This document shows positions 1-9,194 of a stretch of DNA of 64,000 nt, one piece after another. Both the position numbers and the translations under genes were made by a program. The stretch is from the NCBI GenBank assembly GCA_903923395.1, contig CAIXXM010000003.1:1-64000 (forward strand). The letters run 5' to 3'. Position 1 is the stretch's first letter, and every line of letters begins with the position of its first letter. A model generated the notes under the pieces. The model saw only the letters and a program-made list of their open reading frames with translations, did not search any database and was not told the origin of the DNA. The DNA is from an uncultured Acidobacteriia bacterium. Lineage in GTDB: Bacteria; Acidobacteriota; Terriglobia; Bryobacterales; Bryobacteraceae.

Positions 1-1707
1 CTGGCCACTGCCGCTCTGGCCCTCATCTTCGCGCTCCGCGACGATCGTAAACCCGTCCCGGCCCCGCACCCGCTCACCGCCAACGCCGCCGAAAACCCGA
101 CCCTCGCAGCTTCCATCTCCCCCGACGGCCGGTACCTCGCCTACGCCGACGCCCGCTCCCTGACCCTCCGCACCCTCCAGACCGGCGAAACCCGCACCGT
201 CGAAACCGACGAACGCGCACGCCCTGCCCGGGTCGTCTGGTCGCCCGACAGCTCCCGCGTCGTGATGAGCCAGCAACTCAACGACATCTATCGCCTCCAG
301 ACCTTTTCCCTGCTCACCGGCAAATTCACTCCTCTTCGCGACGACGCCAACACGCCGGCTATCTCCCCCGACGGCCGGCGCATCGCGTACACCTCCTCCA
401 GTCACCGCGAACTCCGCATCATGGACGCCAATGGCGAAAACCCGCGCCGAATTCTGTCGGTCGCCGAACCCGACAAAATTTATGCCATGTTCTGGTCGCC
501 CGGCGGTGCCAGAATCTGGTTCGCCCACGTCCACTGGGATAAAGATAAGACGATCACCCGACTCGACACCGTCGACGACCGAGGCGCCAACTCCACCATC
601 GCTGTTTCCGACAACCGCCTCAGCGCGTTCACACTTCTGCCGAGAGGACGCCTCATCGTGGCTTTCGCCGAAGGCACCAGCAGTTTCGCCAACCTCTGGG
701 AAGTCCCCGTGGATTCCGACCGCGGCACTGCCTCTGGCGAACCGCGCAAGCTGACGACCTGGAGTAGCTTCGGCATCTCCTGGCTCTCTGCAACAGCCGA
801 CGGCAAACGCCTCATCTTTCTGAACGGAGGCTTCCAGGCCGATGTCTACGTCGGCGATCTCGGGGCCGGAGGAGCGGAACTCACCAACACCCGCCGCCTG
901 ACCCTCGATGAAAACAATGACGTGCCGGGGTTCTGGACTCCTGACGACAAATCCATCGTCTTTGAATCCGACCGCAACGGCCGCTCCCAGATCTTCCGCC
1001 AGAGCCTCAACCGTACCGAGCCCGAACTGCTCAGCCTCGATTCCGAACAGGACCAGGCCCCCACCTTCGCCGGTTCCTGGATCTATTTTCACCTCGTGCC
1101 GCCCGGCGAACGCATGGTCTGGAACAAGCCCGCCGAAATCCGCCGCCTGCCCATCGGTGGCGGGGCATCGGTCGAAGTACTCAAGGACTCTGGCGTCGAT
1201 GTCGGATGCGCCTATGCTCAGCCCGAGATCTGCGTGCTGGCCCGTCTGCGCGGCAGGACTCTCAGCTTCTATCACTTCGGCCATCAGACCGGACAGGGCA
1301 CCGAAATCGGCACCATGGAGTTCGATTCCCGCCTCGCGCCCAGCTTTGCGCTCTCATCCGACGGCGCTCAACTCGCCGCTATCGACCCGAAAGGCATCGG
1401 CGATCATCTCCGCCTGTTCCCGCTCCACGGCGGTCCGGTGTCTGCGATTGAAGTAACGGGCCGCAAGGGCCTCGAAACCGTTTTCCCCGCATCGGGTCCG
1501 GCTGCCAGCGGCTGGTTTGTTTCGAGCGTCACCCCCAATAATGGCGAATACCTGCTGCATGTTACGCCAAAAGGTGAGTCGCAGATTCTGTTCGAGCAGC
1601 CCGAAGACGGGCGCGACACCTTCGGTATTCCCTCCCACGACGGCAAACACCTGGCGTTTCTGAAATGGAGCTCCACCCGCAACGTCTGGATGCTCGACGG
1701 GTTTTAA
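1..1707 (+). CDS. PD40/TolB-like beta-propeller protein, 5' end missing
   Basis: The reading frame is open from the first base of the window to a TAA at 1705-1707, so the true start lies upstream. The visible part begins with a hydrophobic stretch (LATAALALIFAL) that looks like the end of a membrane segment, followed by about 555 residues of WD40-like (PD40) repeats of the type SPDGR-IAY, SPDSSRVVM and TPDDKSIVF. This layout, a membrane anchor followed by a periplasmic propeller, is common in acidobacterial serine/threonine kinases and in CadC-like winged-helix regulators, where the missing cytoplasmic N-terminus carries the kinase or DNA-binding domain. Which of the two it is cannot be decided here. 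No RBS or promoter is visible. It is convergent with the next gene, 139 bases away; nothing recognisable lies in that gap. Confidence 0.8.
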   Translation: MATAALALIFALRDDRKPVPAPHPLTANAAENPTLAASISPDGRYLAYADARSLTLRTLQTGETRTVETDERARPARVVWSPDSSRVVMSQQLNDIYRLQTFSLLTGKFTPLRDDANTPAISPDGRRIAYTSSSHRELRIMDANGENPRRILSVAEPDKIYAMFWSPGGARIWFAHVHWDKDKTITRLDTVDDRGANSTIAVSDNRLSAFTLLPRGRLIVAFAEGTSSFANLWEVPVDSDRGTASGEPRKLTTWSSFGISWLSATADGKRLIFLNGGFQADVYVGDLGAGGAELTNTRRLTLDENNDVPGFWTPDDKSIVFESDRNGRSQIFRQSLNRTEPELLSLDSEQDQAPTFAGSWIYFHLVPPGERMVWNKPAEIRRLPIGGGASVEVLKDSGVDVGCAYAQPEICVLARLRGRTLSFYHFGHQTGQGTEIGTMEFDSRLAPSFALSSDGAQLAAIDPKGIGDHLRLFPLHGGPVSAIEVTGRKGLETVFPASGPAASGWFVSSVTPNNGEYLLHVTPKGESQILFEQPEDGRDTFGIPSHDGKHLAFLKWSSTRNVWMLDGF

Positions 1708-1846
1708 CGGGGGTTCTGAGCTAGTCTAAAAACATAGATACCGACCGCGCGTGACAGGCGAAACCCGCACTCATCACCTGGTAAATGCTATGTTCAGCCC
1801 CCAGACTGGCAAAGTGTCCACGACGCGGCACCAAATCTCAAAATCC

Positions 1847-3232
1847 CTACTGCCCCAAGCTACCGGGTCCGCATCGCATCGCCAGCACCCGCGAAGTCTT
1901 GCGCGAACCCGCAGTGACATCCAGTTCCGTCAAAATCTCAAACCTCGCCGAGGCATCCCCGGCACTCACGCCGCAGCCCTGTAGAATTTTCCCCAGCTTA
2001 GTCCCGTCGAAAGCCAGTTCCCCTGCGGTCTCCGTACCCTCCATCGTCGTCCCGGCTGCGATCAGCACCGCGCCGTTACCTTCGAGCGCATCCGTCAGCG
2101 CCAGAATGGCGTAAGCCTTGCCCGTCGCCCCCGTCCGGACACTGCCCGGCAGGTCAGCCGGTTCCCCCGGTTTGGGATCGCGGATCACCGGATATTGCGT
2201 GTGGCGCCCGGAATCGGTAACCAAACGGAAAGCCAGCTTCGGCTCATACAACATCACCCAGGGGTTCGATGCCGCACTGCCCAGCAGCACCAGATTCCCT
2301 GGATTATGCAGGTCAGCCAGTTGGATTTCACGTGCCGACTGCACCACCAACTGCCCCTTCGAAGCCGCCGCCAAACCGGCAATTCTAGCCACCATGCGTG
2401 TATCCGCAATGCTGGTCAGACGTGTTTCCGCCAATGAAGTCCAGGGTCCGCGCAGTGCCGTGGGCAGATTTTCCAGCGGCGTGAGAAAGCGCTTGTTCGC
2501 AAATTCATCAATACTGGCCGGAAAATCCTGCAGCATGCGCAGTGACCCCATGGAGGCATCGGCCGTAATCACATGCAATGGCCGGAACCCGCGGAAGAGT
2601 GCAGCCCAGGGAAGCTCTGCTGCCGGATTGACACCGGAAAGGCCGCGCGACGTCCGCCAGAATTGCACAGCCAGAATCCCGGTCAGCACCACACACGCGG
2701 CCAAAGCCAGCATGGCCACGGGCTTCCAGTTCCAGTAACGCACGGCAGGAGCACCCGCAGTTTCTGCCATCCCGGCAGCAGGCTCAGCCGGTACCGGGAG
2801 CACCGCTTCCACCGCCGCACTCACGCCGATTCTGACCTCCGGCACGTAGCTGCCCACCGGCAATTCAAACACAACCGGGTCCTGCGGATTCTGCTCGCGA
2901 TATGCCTGCAGCCGTTTCCGCACATCATTGGCGACCACACGGACCACAGCATCGGAACCCGTGTCGTAACCCGGCTCCCGGCCAAACACCTGGTGCCCGA
3001 TGACCCGTTCCTTCAGCTCATCGGCCCGGCCGGTCAGCGCACAACCCACCACATAGCGGAACAAATCACAGGCCCGCTTGCTTGGCTGGAAGACCGGACT
3101 GGCCAGAACGCGATCCCGCGCCTGCAAGACCTGTTCGCGTTCAGGATAGAGCAGGGCTGCCCGGGCGACGGCCGCACTTTGGTTTTCCGTGCTGTTCCGG
3201 CGGCGGTCTTGGGCGGCATTCATCGCCTTCAT
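1847..3232 (-). CDS. Membrane-anchored protein with acidobacterial N-terminal regulator-like domain
   Basis: 461 residues. Residues about 30-135 form a domain with the landmarks SPVFQPSKRACDLFRYVV, DELKERVIGHQVFGREPGYD, DAVVRVVANDVRKRLQ and FELPVGSYVPEV; from memory this domain is widespread in Acidobacteria, in front of cyclase, TPR or unknown C-terminal parts, and its compact helical pattern suggests DNA or protein binding. A proline/alanine linker leads to one membrane segment at about 170-192. The remaining 270 residues, probably periplasmic, are not recognised. The start ATG at 3232 has a GGATAGG stretch upstream; a second ATG at 3223 is possible. It is divergent from an Oar receptor (174-base spacer), so a role in controlling that receptor is plausible but is inference only. 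Confidence 0.75.
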   Translation of the reverse strand: MKAMNAAQDRRRNSTENQSAAVARAALLYPEREQVLQARDRVLASPVFQPSKRACDLFRYVVGCALTGRADELKERVIGHQVFGREPGYDTGSDAVVRVVANDVRKRLQAYREQNPQDPVVFELPVGSYVPEVRIGVSAAVEAVLPVPAEPAAGMAETAGAPAVRYWNWKPVAMLALAACVVLTGILAVQFWRTSRGLSGVNPAAELPWAALFRGFRPLHVITADASMGSLRMLQDFPASIDEFANKRFLTPLENLPTALRGPWTSLAETRLTSIADTRMVARIAGLAAASKGQLVVQSAREIQLADLHNPGNLVLLGSAASNPWVMLYEPKLAFRLVTDSGRHTQYPVIRDPKPGEPADLPGSVRTGATGKAYAILALTDALEGNGAVLIAAGTTMEGTETAGELAFDGTKLGKILQGCGVSAGDASARFEILTELDVTAGSRKTSRVLAMRCGPGSLGQ

Positions 3233-3396
3233 CGTAACCTATCCGTCACGGCACCTGTTGGTTTCACACGGGAACGCGACAGACGGAACCGTTACGAAGT
3301 GAATACGTTTTCTTTTCAACATCTTAGCGGGAGGTTCCGGGAACCACGCGGAACGTTGCGCCGCCCCCGGATCAACGCAATGCTTGAGGTTATTCC

Positions 3397-3402
3397 AGGA
3401 GG
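3397..3402 (+). promoter_or_regulatory. Strong ribosome binding site of the Oar receptor
   Basis: AGGAGG lies 4 bases before the ATG at 3407. It fixes the receptor start there: the reading frame stays open far upstream (to 2573), but that part is only the reverse shadow of the 461-residue gene, and the signal peptide begins at 3407. Confidence 0.75.
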
Positions 3403-3406
3403 AACC

Positions 3407-6400
3407 ATGATCCGTTTCTATTTGCAGGCACTGTTGGCCGCGATCCTTTGTTGTTACAGCGCCAGCGCACAAGACATCACCGGTCAGATTGGCGGTGTGG
3501 TGACTGACACCTCCGGCGCCATTGTGCGCGGAGCCACCGTCCACATCACCAATACGAACACCGGCGTCCGCGTCTGGCAGGGGCAAACCAACAGCTCCGG
3601 CGCTTATGCCGCCACCCTGCTTCCCGTCGGCAACTACAACCTGACCTTTGAAGCAACCGGCTTCCGGCCCATCCATGTGGACGGCGTTGGGGTTTCCGTC
3701 AGTGACCGCCGCCGCGTGGATGCCGTTTTCCAACCCGGTGATGTGAAGGAATCCATCACGGTCAACGGCGGCAATGTCAGCAATCTGGAAAGTGATACGT
3801 CTTACCTCGGCACGGAAGTCGGCAAGGGGGAACTGCAATCCCTGCCGATGCCGAACCGCGATGTGCTCAACCTGCTCGCCGCCACGCCCGGCGTTTCGAG
3901 CGGCGGCGATCCCTCCGGTGTGACGCAATCCCAGCTTTCCTTCAACGGCAGCCGCACCCTCAATTCGGAATTCACGGTCGGCGGCATCTCCGTCGTGAGC
4001 GGCGCCACCGGCGGCACCACACATTACCCCTCCCCGGACGCGCTGCAGGAATTCAAAGTAGTCACCTCCGCTTACTCCGCCGAATATGGCCGCTCCGCCG
4101 GTGCCACGGTGAACATGATCGTCGCCAACGGCATCAATCAGTTTCACGGCGGCTTGTATGAATATTTCCGCAATGAATTACTGAACGCCAACAGCTACTT
4201 CCGCAACCTGCAAAACATTGCCCGTCCGGTGGACCGCCGCAATCAATTCGGCGGGAAATTCTCCGGCCCCGTGCTGCTGCCCAAAGTCTACAAGGGGAAA
4301 GACCGCACCTTCTTCTTCTTCAACTATGAAGGCCAGCGGACTTACAGCCCCACAACACAGACCTCCACCATTCCAGACACAAACTTCCGCGCCGGAGATT
4401 TCAGCATTTCCCCTACGCCGGTCTACGATCCCACCAACAAAGCACCTTTCCCGAAGAATCAGATTCCGTCCACACGGTTTGATCCGGCGGCTGTGAAGAT
4501 GATGGCTCTGCTGCCGAAGCCGAACTCCCCGGGCTCCTTGGATACCGCGAACAACCGTCTTATCAACAACTACGTGCTCTCGGAAAGCATTCGCAGCGGC
4601 ATTGATGCCACCACGACCCGGATTGATCACAACATCAATGACAAGACCCGCCTCTACGGTTACTTCGATGAATCGAAGGCACCCACCGCAGGCACCGTGA
4701 TCATTCCCGGCTATCTGGATCCAGGCACAGGCCCGCAGACCGCAACCTCTTACCTCACCTCAGTGAGCCTGACGGAACTGTTCAGCCCTTCGTTGATCGC
4801 GGAATTGCGCTTCGGCTTCAGCCGCTTCCACACGGAACAGGTGCCGCCCAGCGCCGGAATTGATGTCCCCCGCGACTTCGGGATCCAGAACGTTCCCCTG
4901 CCCTATTCGCCCACCTTCAATCTCTCCAACTGGACCACCCTCGGCACCAACCAGAACACCCTGGCGACTTCCATCGATAACAACTACCAGACCGCGGCCT
5001 CCGCGACCTGGGTGAAAGGCGACCACGTCATCAAAGCCGGCTTCCAGTTGCGCAAGAACCAGTTCAATGTCTATAACCCCGGCACCAATCTGGGTGGCAG
5101 CTATACCTTCTCCGGCACTCTGACTTCCCCCACGGCATCGAGCGGCAACGCGGTCAATGATCTTGCTGATTTTCTTCTCGGCCTCGTCCAAAGCGGCAGC
5201 TATGTTCTGCCGCAACCGATCACTGGACGCCGCAATTACAACTTGGGTATCTTCATCCAGGATGACTGGCGCGCCACCAGCCGCCTGACGTTGAACTTCG
5301 GCCTGCGTGAGGAATATGAGTCCCCGCTCACCATGTCGAACCACATGTATTCCCGGATCGATCCCTACACCGGACAACTCCTTGTCGCAGGACAAAATGC
5401 CTCGGAAAGCCTCAACCTGCCCACGCCGAGAAAGAACCTCGCACCCCGCACAGGGCTTGCCTTCCGGCTCAACAGCAAGACGGTCATCCGCTCCGGCTTT
5501 GGTATCTTCTTCGGGCAGAACTTCTCGAACCTTGGCGGCGTGGTCACTTACACGGGCTTCGCGGTCACACAGAGCTTCGGCAGTTTGGGGAATGGCAAGG
5601 CGCAGAACTTCTCTCTTTCGCAGGGCATGCCCCTGATTGCGGTGCAGAACTTCCAGCCGCTCAAGCTGGCTGCGGCAGCCACCGTCGCCAACCCGCTGAC
5701 GCAGGCTGGTGTGGCTTATGGCGATATGTCGAAGCTCACCAATTCCCTGCAGTGGAACTTCGGTTTCCAGAGGGAAATCACGCGCGGCCTGATTCTGGAT
5801 ACCAACTATGTCGGCACCCGCGGCGAGCATTTGTCTCTGAACCTGAAATACAACAATGTCCCGTCCTTTCAGATCGCAGAGCAGGAAGATGCATCCGGCG
5901 CTGCTGTGTCCCTGCAAGCCGTACGGCCTTTCCCCACGGTCTCTTCGCTCTCTGACTTCTTCAACGTGGGCAGTTCGATGTACCACTCCCTGCAAATCCG
6001 CGCCACGCAGCAACTGCGCACCGGACTCAGCTTCCAGAGCTCTTACACGCTGTCGAAATCCACGGATGACGGCAGTGGCATCTATAACTACTCGCAGCCC
6101 AATGGTCTCGACGCCGGACAGTTCCCCAACATTTCCCGCCGCATCGACCATTCGGTTTCGGCCTTTGACCGCAAGCAATCCGTCAGCATTGCGCTCCGTT
6201 ACACTACGGGCGGCAACAAATGGCTCCGCGGCTTCAGCCTCTCGCCGCTATTCACAGGACGCACTGGATTGCCGCAAACCATCAGCCAGACGAACCTCTA
6301 TCCGGATGTGACACAGCAGCGGCCCAATGCCATCGCCCCGTTGTCGCAGATCTACACAACCCAGCTCACGTCTTCCGGTACTGCCATGCGCTATCTGGTT

Positions 6401-6769
6401 CCTACCACGGATGCCGCGTTCCCGCTGGCCCCCACCGGGCCGCTGTTTGCCACGATCAACGGCCACACAACGCTGGTGCTTCCCGCCAGCATCGGCACGC
6501 TGGGCCGGTATGTGCTGCGGGCGCCGGGTGATATAAACCTCAACCTGGCCTTGAGCCGGCAGTTCCAGATCCGTGAGAAACTGCGCTTCACGCTCCGTGT
6601 GGATTCCTATAACTCCATGAACCACACGAACTTCAACGGGCCGTCCGTGGCACTCTCAGTCGCGGCGAACAGTGCGGGCCAGGCGGTCTTCAACTCGCCC
6701 AGTTTCGGCCTGATTACCTCCGCCCGCACTGCACGCATCACCCAGTTAATTGCGCGGTTCGATTTTTAG
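3407..6769 (+). CDS. TonB-dependent receptor, Oar-like, with carboxypeptidase-regulatory-like domain
   Basis: 1120 residues. A signal peptide (to about residue 22, ending CYSASAQ) is followed by a carboxypeptidase-regulatory-like beta domain (ITGQIGGVVTDTSGAIVRGA..., about 25-110), a plug domain (about 120-240, with PNRDVLNLLAATPGVS and EFKVVTSAYSAEYGRSAGA) and a long outer-membrane barrel ending in FDF, the aromatic C-terminus needed for barrel insertion. This is the Oar/acidobacterial receptor type that replaces SusC in these bacteria; it imports large ligands, probably oligosaccharides or peptides, using TonB. The substrate cannot be read from the sequence. No SusD-like partner is next to it. 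The nearest neighbour upstream is the divergent membrane regulator-like gene. Confidence 0.92.
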   Translation: MIRFYLQALLAAILCCYSASAQDITGQIGGVVTDTSGAIVRGATVHITNTNTGVRVWQGQTNSSGAYAATLLPVGNYNLTFEATGFRPIHVDGVGVSVSDRRRVDAVFQPGDVKESITVNGGNVSNLESDTSYLGTEVGKGELQSLPMPNRDVLNLLAATPGVSSGGDPSGVTQSQLSFNGSRTLNSEFTVGGISVVSGATGGTTHYPSPDALQEFKVVTSAYSAEYGRSAGATVNMIVANGINQFHGGLYEYFRNELLNANSYFRNLQNIARPVDRRNQFGGKFSGPVLLPKVYKGKDRTFFFFNYEGQRTYSPTTQTSTIPDTNFRAGDFSISPTPVYDPTNKAPFPKNQIPSTRFDPAAVKMMALLPKPNSPGSLDTANNRLINNYVLSESIRSGIDATTTRIDHNINDKTRLYGYFDESKAPTAGTVIIPGYLDPGTGPQTATSYLTSVSLTELFSPSLIAELRFGFSRFHTEQVPPSAGIDVPRDFGIQNVPLPYSPTFNLSNWTTLGTNQNTLATSIDNNYQTAASATWVKGDHVIKAGFQLRKNQFNVYNPGTNLGGSYTFSGTLTSPTASSGNAVNDLADFLLGLVQSGSYVLPQPITGRRNYNLGIFIQDDWRATSRLTLNFGLREEYESPLTMSNHMYSRIDPYTGQLLVAGQNASESLNLPTPRKNLAPRTGLAFRLNSKTVIRSGFGIFFGQNFSNLGGVVTYTGFAVTQSFGSLGNGKAQNFSLSQGMPLIAVQNFQPLKLAAAATVANPLTQAGVAYGDMSKLTNSLQWNFGFQREITRGLILDTNYVGTRGEHLSLNLKYNNVPSFQIAEQEDASGAAVSLQAVRPFPTVSSLSDFFNVGSSMYHSLQIRATQQLRTGLSFQSSYTLSKSTDDGSGIYNYSQPNGLDAGQFPNISRRIDHSVSAFDRKQSVSIALRYTTGGNKWLRGFSLSPLFTGRTGLPQTISQTNLYPDVTQQRPNAIAPLSQIYTTQLTSSGTAMRYLVPTTDAAFPLAPTGPLFATINGHTTLVLPASIGTLGRYVLRAPGDINLNLALSRQFQIREKLRFTLRVDSYNSMNHTNFNGPSVALSVAANSAGQAVFNSPSFGLITSARTARITQLIARFDF

Positions 6770-6784
6770 AAATCGAGGCATCTC

Positions 6785-7537
6785 TTACCGCCGGTCCCGC
6801 AGCTTCGAAAGCAGCCGGATCATCTCCAGATACAGCCAGATCAGGGTCAGCATCAACCCGAAAGCGCTGTACCATTCCATGTACTTCGGTGCGCCGCGCC
6901 AGGCACCGCGCTCGATCATGTCGAAATCGAGGATCAGGTTCAGAGCAGCGATGCAGGTTACCACCAGGCTGAAGACAATCCCAATCGGACCATGTCCGAA
7001 GATGCCCGGAATCTGGACGTGGAAGAAGCCGAGCAGCATGCTGGCGAGGTAGATGAGCGCGATGCCGCCGGTGGCTGCCACAATGCCCATCTTGAATTTG
7101 TCGGTCGCCTGGATCACGCCGGAACGGTAAGCCGCCAGCAGGCAGAAGCACGTGCCAAAGGTCAAACCCACAGCCTGGATGGCGATGCCCGGATAGCGCA
7201 TTTCAAAGATCGACGAAATGGCACCGAGCGCGAGGCCTTCCAGCAGCGCATAAACCGGTGCCGTCACCGGAGCCCACTGCGGCTTGAAGATGGTCGCCAT
7301 GGCGAAGATGAATCCGCCGATGCCGCCAATGGCCGCGTAACCCATCACGGAAGACGGATCCCCCGTGGCGAAGAATTGATTCCAGGACCAGCAGGCAGTC
7401 AGCGCCACCAGGATGAGCAGAATGCCCGCCTTGTTGATGGTTCCGGCCACAGTCATGGCCGTGCCGGTGCCCGCGTAAATACCTTGTGCTTCGTAAGTCT
7501 TCTGGCTGAACGCCGGATTTGAACTCTTGAGTTCCAT
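6785..7537 (-). CDS. Bax inhibitor-1/YccA family membrane protein
   Basis: 250 residues from the ATG at 7537, giving the usual start MELKSSNPAFSQKTY; the SSNPAF motif is typical of the bacterial Bax-inhibitor-1-like family (PF12811). Seven hydrophobic segments fill the rest, with the conserved tail region NLILDFDMIERGA and ending in a short basic end (LRDRR). Members are inner-membrane proteins proposed to act as pH-sensitive calcium leak channels or to modulate membrane proteases; the job here is unknown. A GTG 51 bases further upstream is in frame but lies inside an inverted repeat, so it was not chosen. The gene is convergent with the receptor, 15 bases away, and lies downstream of the PEP-CTERM gene on the same strand, separated by a hairpin. 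Confidence 0.88.
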   Translation of the reverse strand: MELKSSNPAFSQKTYEAQGIYAGTGTAMTVAGTINKAGILLILVALTACWSWNQFFATGDPSSVMGYAAIGGIGGFIFAMATIFKPQWAPVTAPVYALLEGLALGAISSIFEMRYPGIAIQAVGLTFGTCFCLLAAYRSGVIQATDKFKMGIVAATGGIALIYLASMLLGFFHVQIPGIFGHGPIGIVFSLVVTCIAALNLILDFDMIERGAWRGAPKYMEWYSAFGLMLTLIWLYLEMIRLLSKLRDRR

Positions 7538-7551
7538 ATCGGTAGAAGTAT

Positions 7552-7587
7552 TGCTCCCTGTTCCTATTGTATTGCGAACAGGGAGCA
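7552..7587 (-). terminator. Perfect 12-bp inverted repeat between PEP-CTERM and BI-1 genes
   Basis: TGCTCCCTGTTC at 7552-7563 is the exact reverse complement of GAACAGGGAGCA at 7576-7587, with a 12-base AT-rich loop. It sits 7 bases after the PEP-CTERM stop and before the BI-1 start, so it most likely ends the PEP-CTERM transcript or protects its 3' end. No run of T follows on the minus strand, so a classical intrinsic terminator is not certain. Confidence 0.55.
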
Positions 7588-7594
7588 CATATTT

Positions 7595-8437
7595 CTACTC
7601 AGCCCGTTTGCGGCTGCGATTGCCGAACAAACAGGCCAGCGCAATCATGCCGAGCCCGATGAGCACGAAACTATCGGGTTCCGGCGTCGCTACAGTGGCG
7701 GCCACCGCATCCAGCACCACATTGCCGCCCGTCGCAGTGACGTAGTAGTAGTTGTAGCCGGTGGAGAAATCATTGAGGGTTCCACCGCCGTTCTTCGGAA
7801 TCGCAGCTAGATCAAAGTCCTGCACTGCTCCGGCCGCGGAAGTCCCGGAATAGAGGAGTGTCATGCTGCTGGTGGTACTACCGGAAAGTGCGGAATTGCT
7901 GCCCCAGATCGCGAAAGCGTCCGATCCGGTAATGCTGCCGATTTCGAGCAACAGATCTGTCGCGCCGGCAGACCGGACATTTGTCACGTTCAACTGGATC
8001 ACGCCCATGGCACCAAGTGACGTGCCCGTCGGCGGGGTGTAGTAAATCTCATGCTGACTGCTGGGGTCACCGGCCAGACCAAGACCCGTCTCGGCGTAGT
8101 CGCCTGAAGTGTACTTCGAGTAAACGTTCTGTCCGCTGCTGACAGAACTGATGGAGGCGTCAGAGCTGAGGGTGGAACCCTGCGTTCCCAGCGAAAGGCT
8201 GGAGTTCTTGTTGAGATTGAGCAACAACCCGGTCGCCGTAAACGTCTGGCCGGCTAACAGCCCTGTAAAATTGCTGAGAGACGTGTTGGCGACATTAGTT
8301 CCGCCGGAATTTGTTTGGAAGGTACTGCAATTGGAAGTAGTGAACCCGGCGCAGAGGCTCTGGCTCGCGTTGGATGCCGCGGGAAGAGTGGCAAGGAAGA
8401 CGCCGGAAAGGAACACTCTGACTAGTTTTGATTTCAT
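7595..8437 (-). CDS. PEP-CTERM sorting-signal protein
   Basis: 280 residues. An N-terminal signal peptide (MKSKLVRVFLSGVFLATLP..., cleaved near NAS) and a C-terminal tripartite signal at about 251-280: TPEP, a hydrophobic helix (FVLIGLGMIALACLFG) and a basic tail (NRSRKRAE). This is the PEP-CTERM signal recognised by exosortase, which anchors or releases exported proteins, often together with exopolysaccharide. The middle is Ser/Thr/Gly-rich with an internal Cys-containing segment (LCAGFTTSNCSTF) and no recognised domain; it resembles beta-sandwich surface proteins. No exosortase gene lies in the window. The ATG at 8437 is followed directly by a good signal peptide. The upstream 150 bases are clearly AT-richer and should hold its promoter. 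Confidence 0.85.
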   Translation of the reverse strand: MKSKLVRVFLSGVFLATLPAASNASQSLCAGFTTSNCSTFQTNSGGTNVANTSLSNFTGLLAGQTFTATGLLLNLNKNSSLSLGTQGSTLSSDASISSVSSGQNVYSKYTSGDYAETGLGLAGDPSSQHEIYYTPPTGTSLGAMGVIQLNVTNVRSAGATDLLLEIGSITGSDAFAIWGSNSALSGSTTSSMTLLYSGTSAAGAVQDFDLAAIPKNGGGTLNDFSTGYNYYYVTATGGNVVLDAVAATVATPEPDSFVLIGLGMIALACLFGNRSRKRAE

Positions 8438-8592
8438 AAAGATACTACTTAGGGTACTAGCGCAACAAACTATATCTCAAGCTTTTTCAATTCCTTACGA
8501 GTACCAGTACAACCATTAGGAAGTGATAAATTTCACAAATACACTCAAGTGTCACAACTAGGACAGAGCCCCGGTGGCCAGCCGTCGCAGGC

Positions 8593-9192
8593 TTGCTCGC
8601 GTTCGGTGGGCTTTACTATGCGCTGCCGGAGACCCTGACCATCGGGCCGGGCTGGCTGTTGCCCGTCTTCGTTTCGGTCCTGGCGTTAATCGCACAGGCG
8701 CTCCACGCCATGCGCCACACCCGCTGGAATGACGTCATCGCGTACCTGAATCTGGCGGTTGTGACGGTGGCACTGGCAAGTGCGCTGAGCCGGCTGATTC
8801 TGCGCCTGCCTTCGCACAAAGACAAGCCGGTGGAACTGCTGCTTGCCGCGGGGGCGCTCTGGATCAGCAACATTCTTGTGTTCGCGTCCTGGTATTGGCG
8901 GCTCGATGGCGGCGGACCGAACAGCCGGGACAGCCGCGGGGTTCATCTGGATGGTGCCTTTTTGTTCCCGCAAATGAGTATGCCGCCAGACCTCCGCAAA
9001 CAGACCGGCGAAGACCGCTGGACACCAGGGTTCGTCGACTACCTCTTCCTCGCCTTCAACACCAGCACGGCGTTCTCCCCTACTGATGTGCCGGTCCTCT
9101 CGCGGTGGGCCAAAGCGATGATGATGGTGCAGTCCTTGATCTCGCTCGCCACCGTGGTTCTGCTCGCCGCGCGGGCTGTGAATATCCTTTAG
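8593..9192 (+). CDS. DUF1345-like integral membrane protein, start uncertain
   Basis: 199 residues counted from the TTG at 8593. Several membrane segments are seen, and the C-terminal part FVDYLFLAFNTSTAFSPTDV followed by a last helix matches the DUF1345-type layout (DYLYF...SPTDV); function is unknown. The frame stays open upstream to a TAA at 8527-8529, and the residues just before the TTG (TEPRWPAVAG) look like part of the protein, yet no ATG, GTG or TTG in frame exists there. So either translation starts at the TTG, at an unusual codon, or the gene has lost its original 5' end. It ends 2 bases before the start of the next gene, which suggests co-transcription. Confidence 0.65.
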   Translation: MLAFGGLYYALPETLTIGPGWLLPVFVSVLALIAQALHAMRHTRWNDVIAYLNLAVVTVALASALSRLILRLPSHKDKPVELLLAAGALWISNILVFASWYWRLDGGGPNSRDSRGVHLDGAFLFPQMSMPPDLRKQTGEDRWTPGFVDYLFLAFNTSTAFSPTDVPVLSRWAKAMMMVQSLISLATVVLLAARAVNIL

Positions 9193-9194
9193 GA

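Noticed and set aside
2573-3406. Upstream extension of the first Oar receptor
   Set aside because: It is antisense to the 461-residue gene; the signal peptide and AGGAGG fix the start at 3407.
4760-6178. A 472-residue minus-strand frame
   Set aside because: Antisense shadow of the first Oar receptor; no domain and no RBS.
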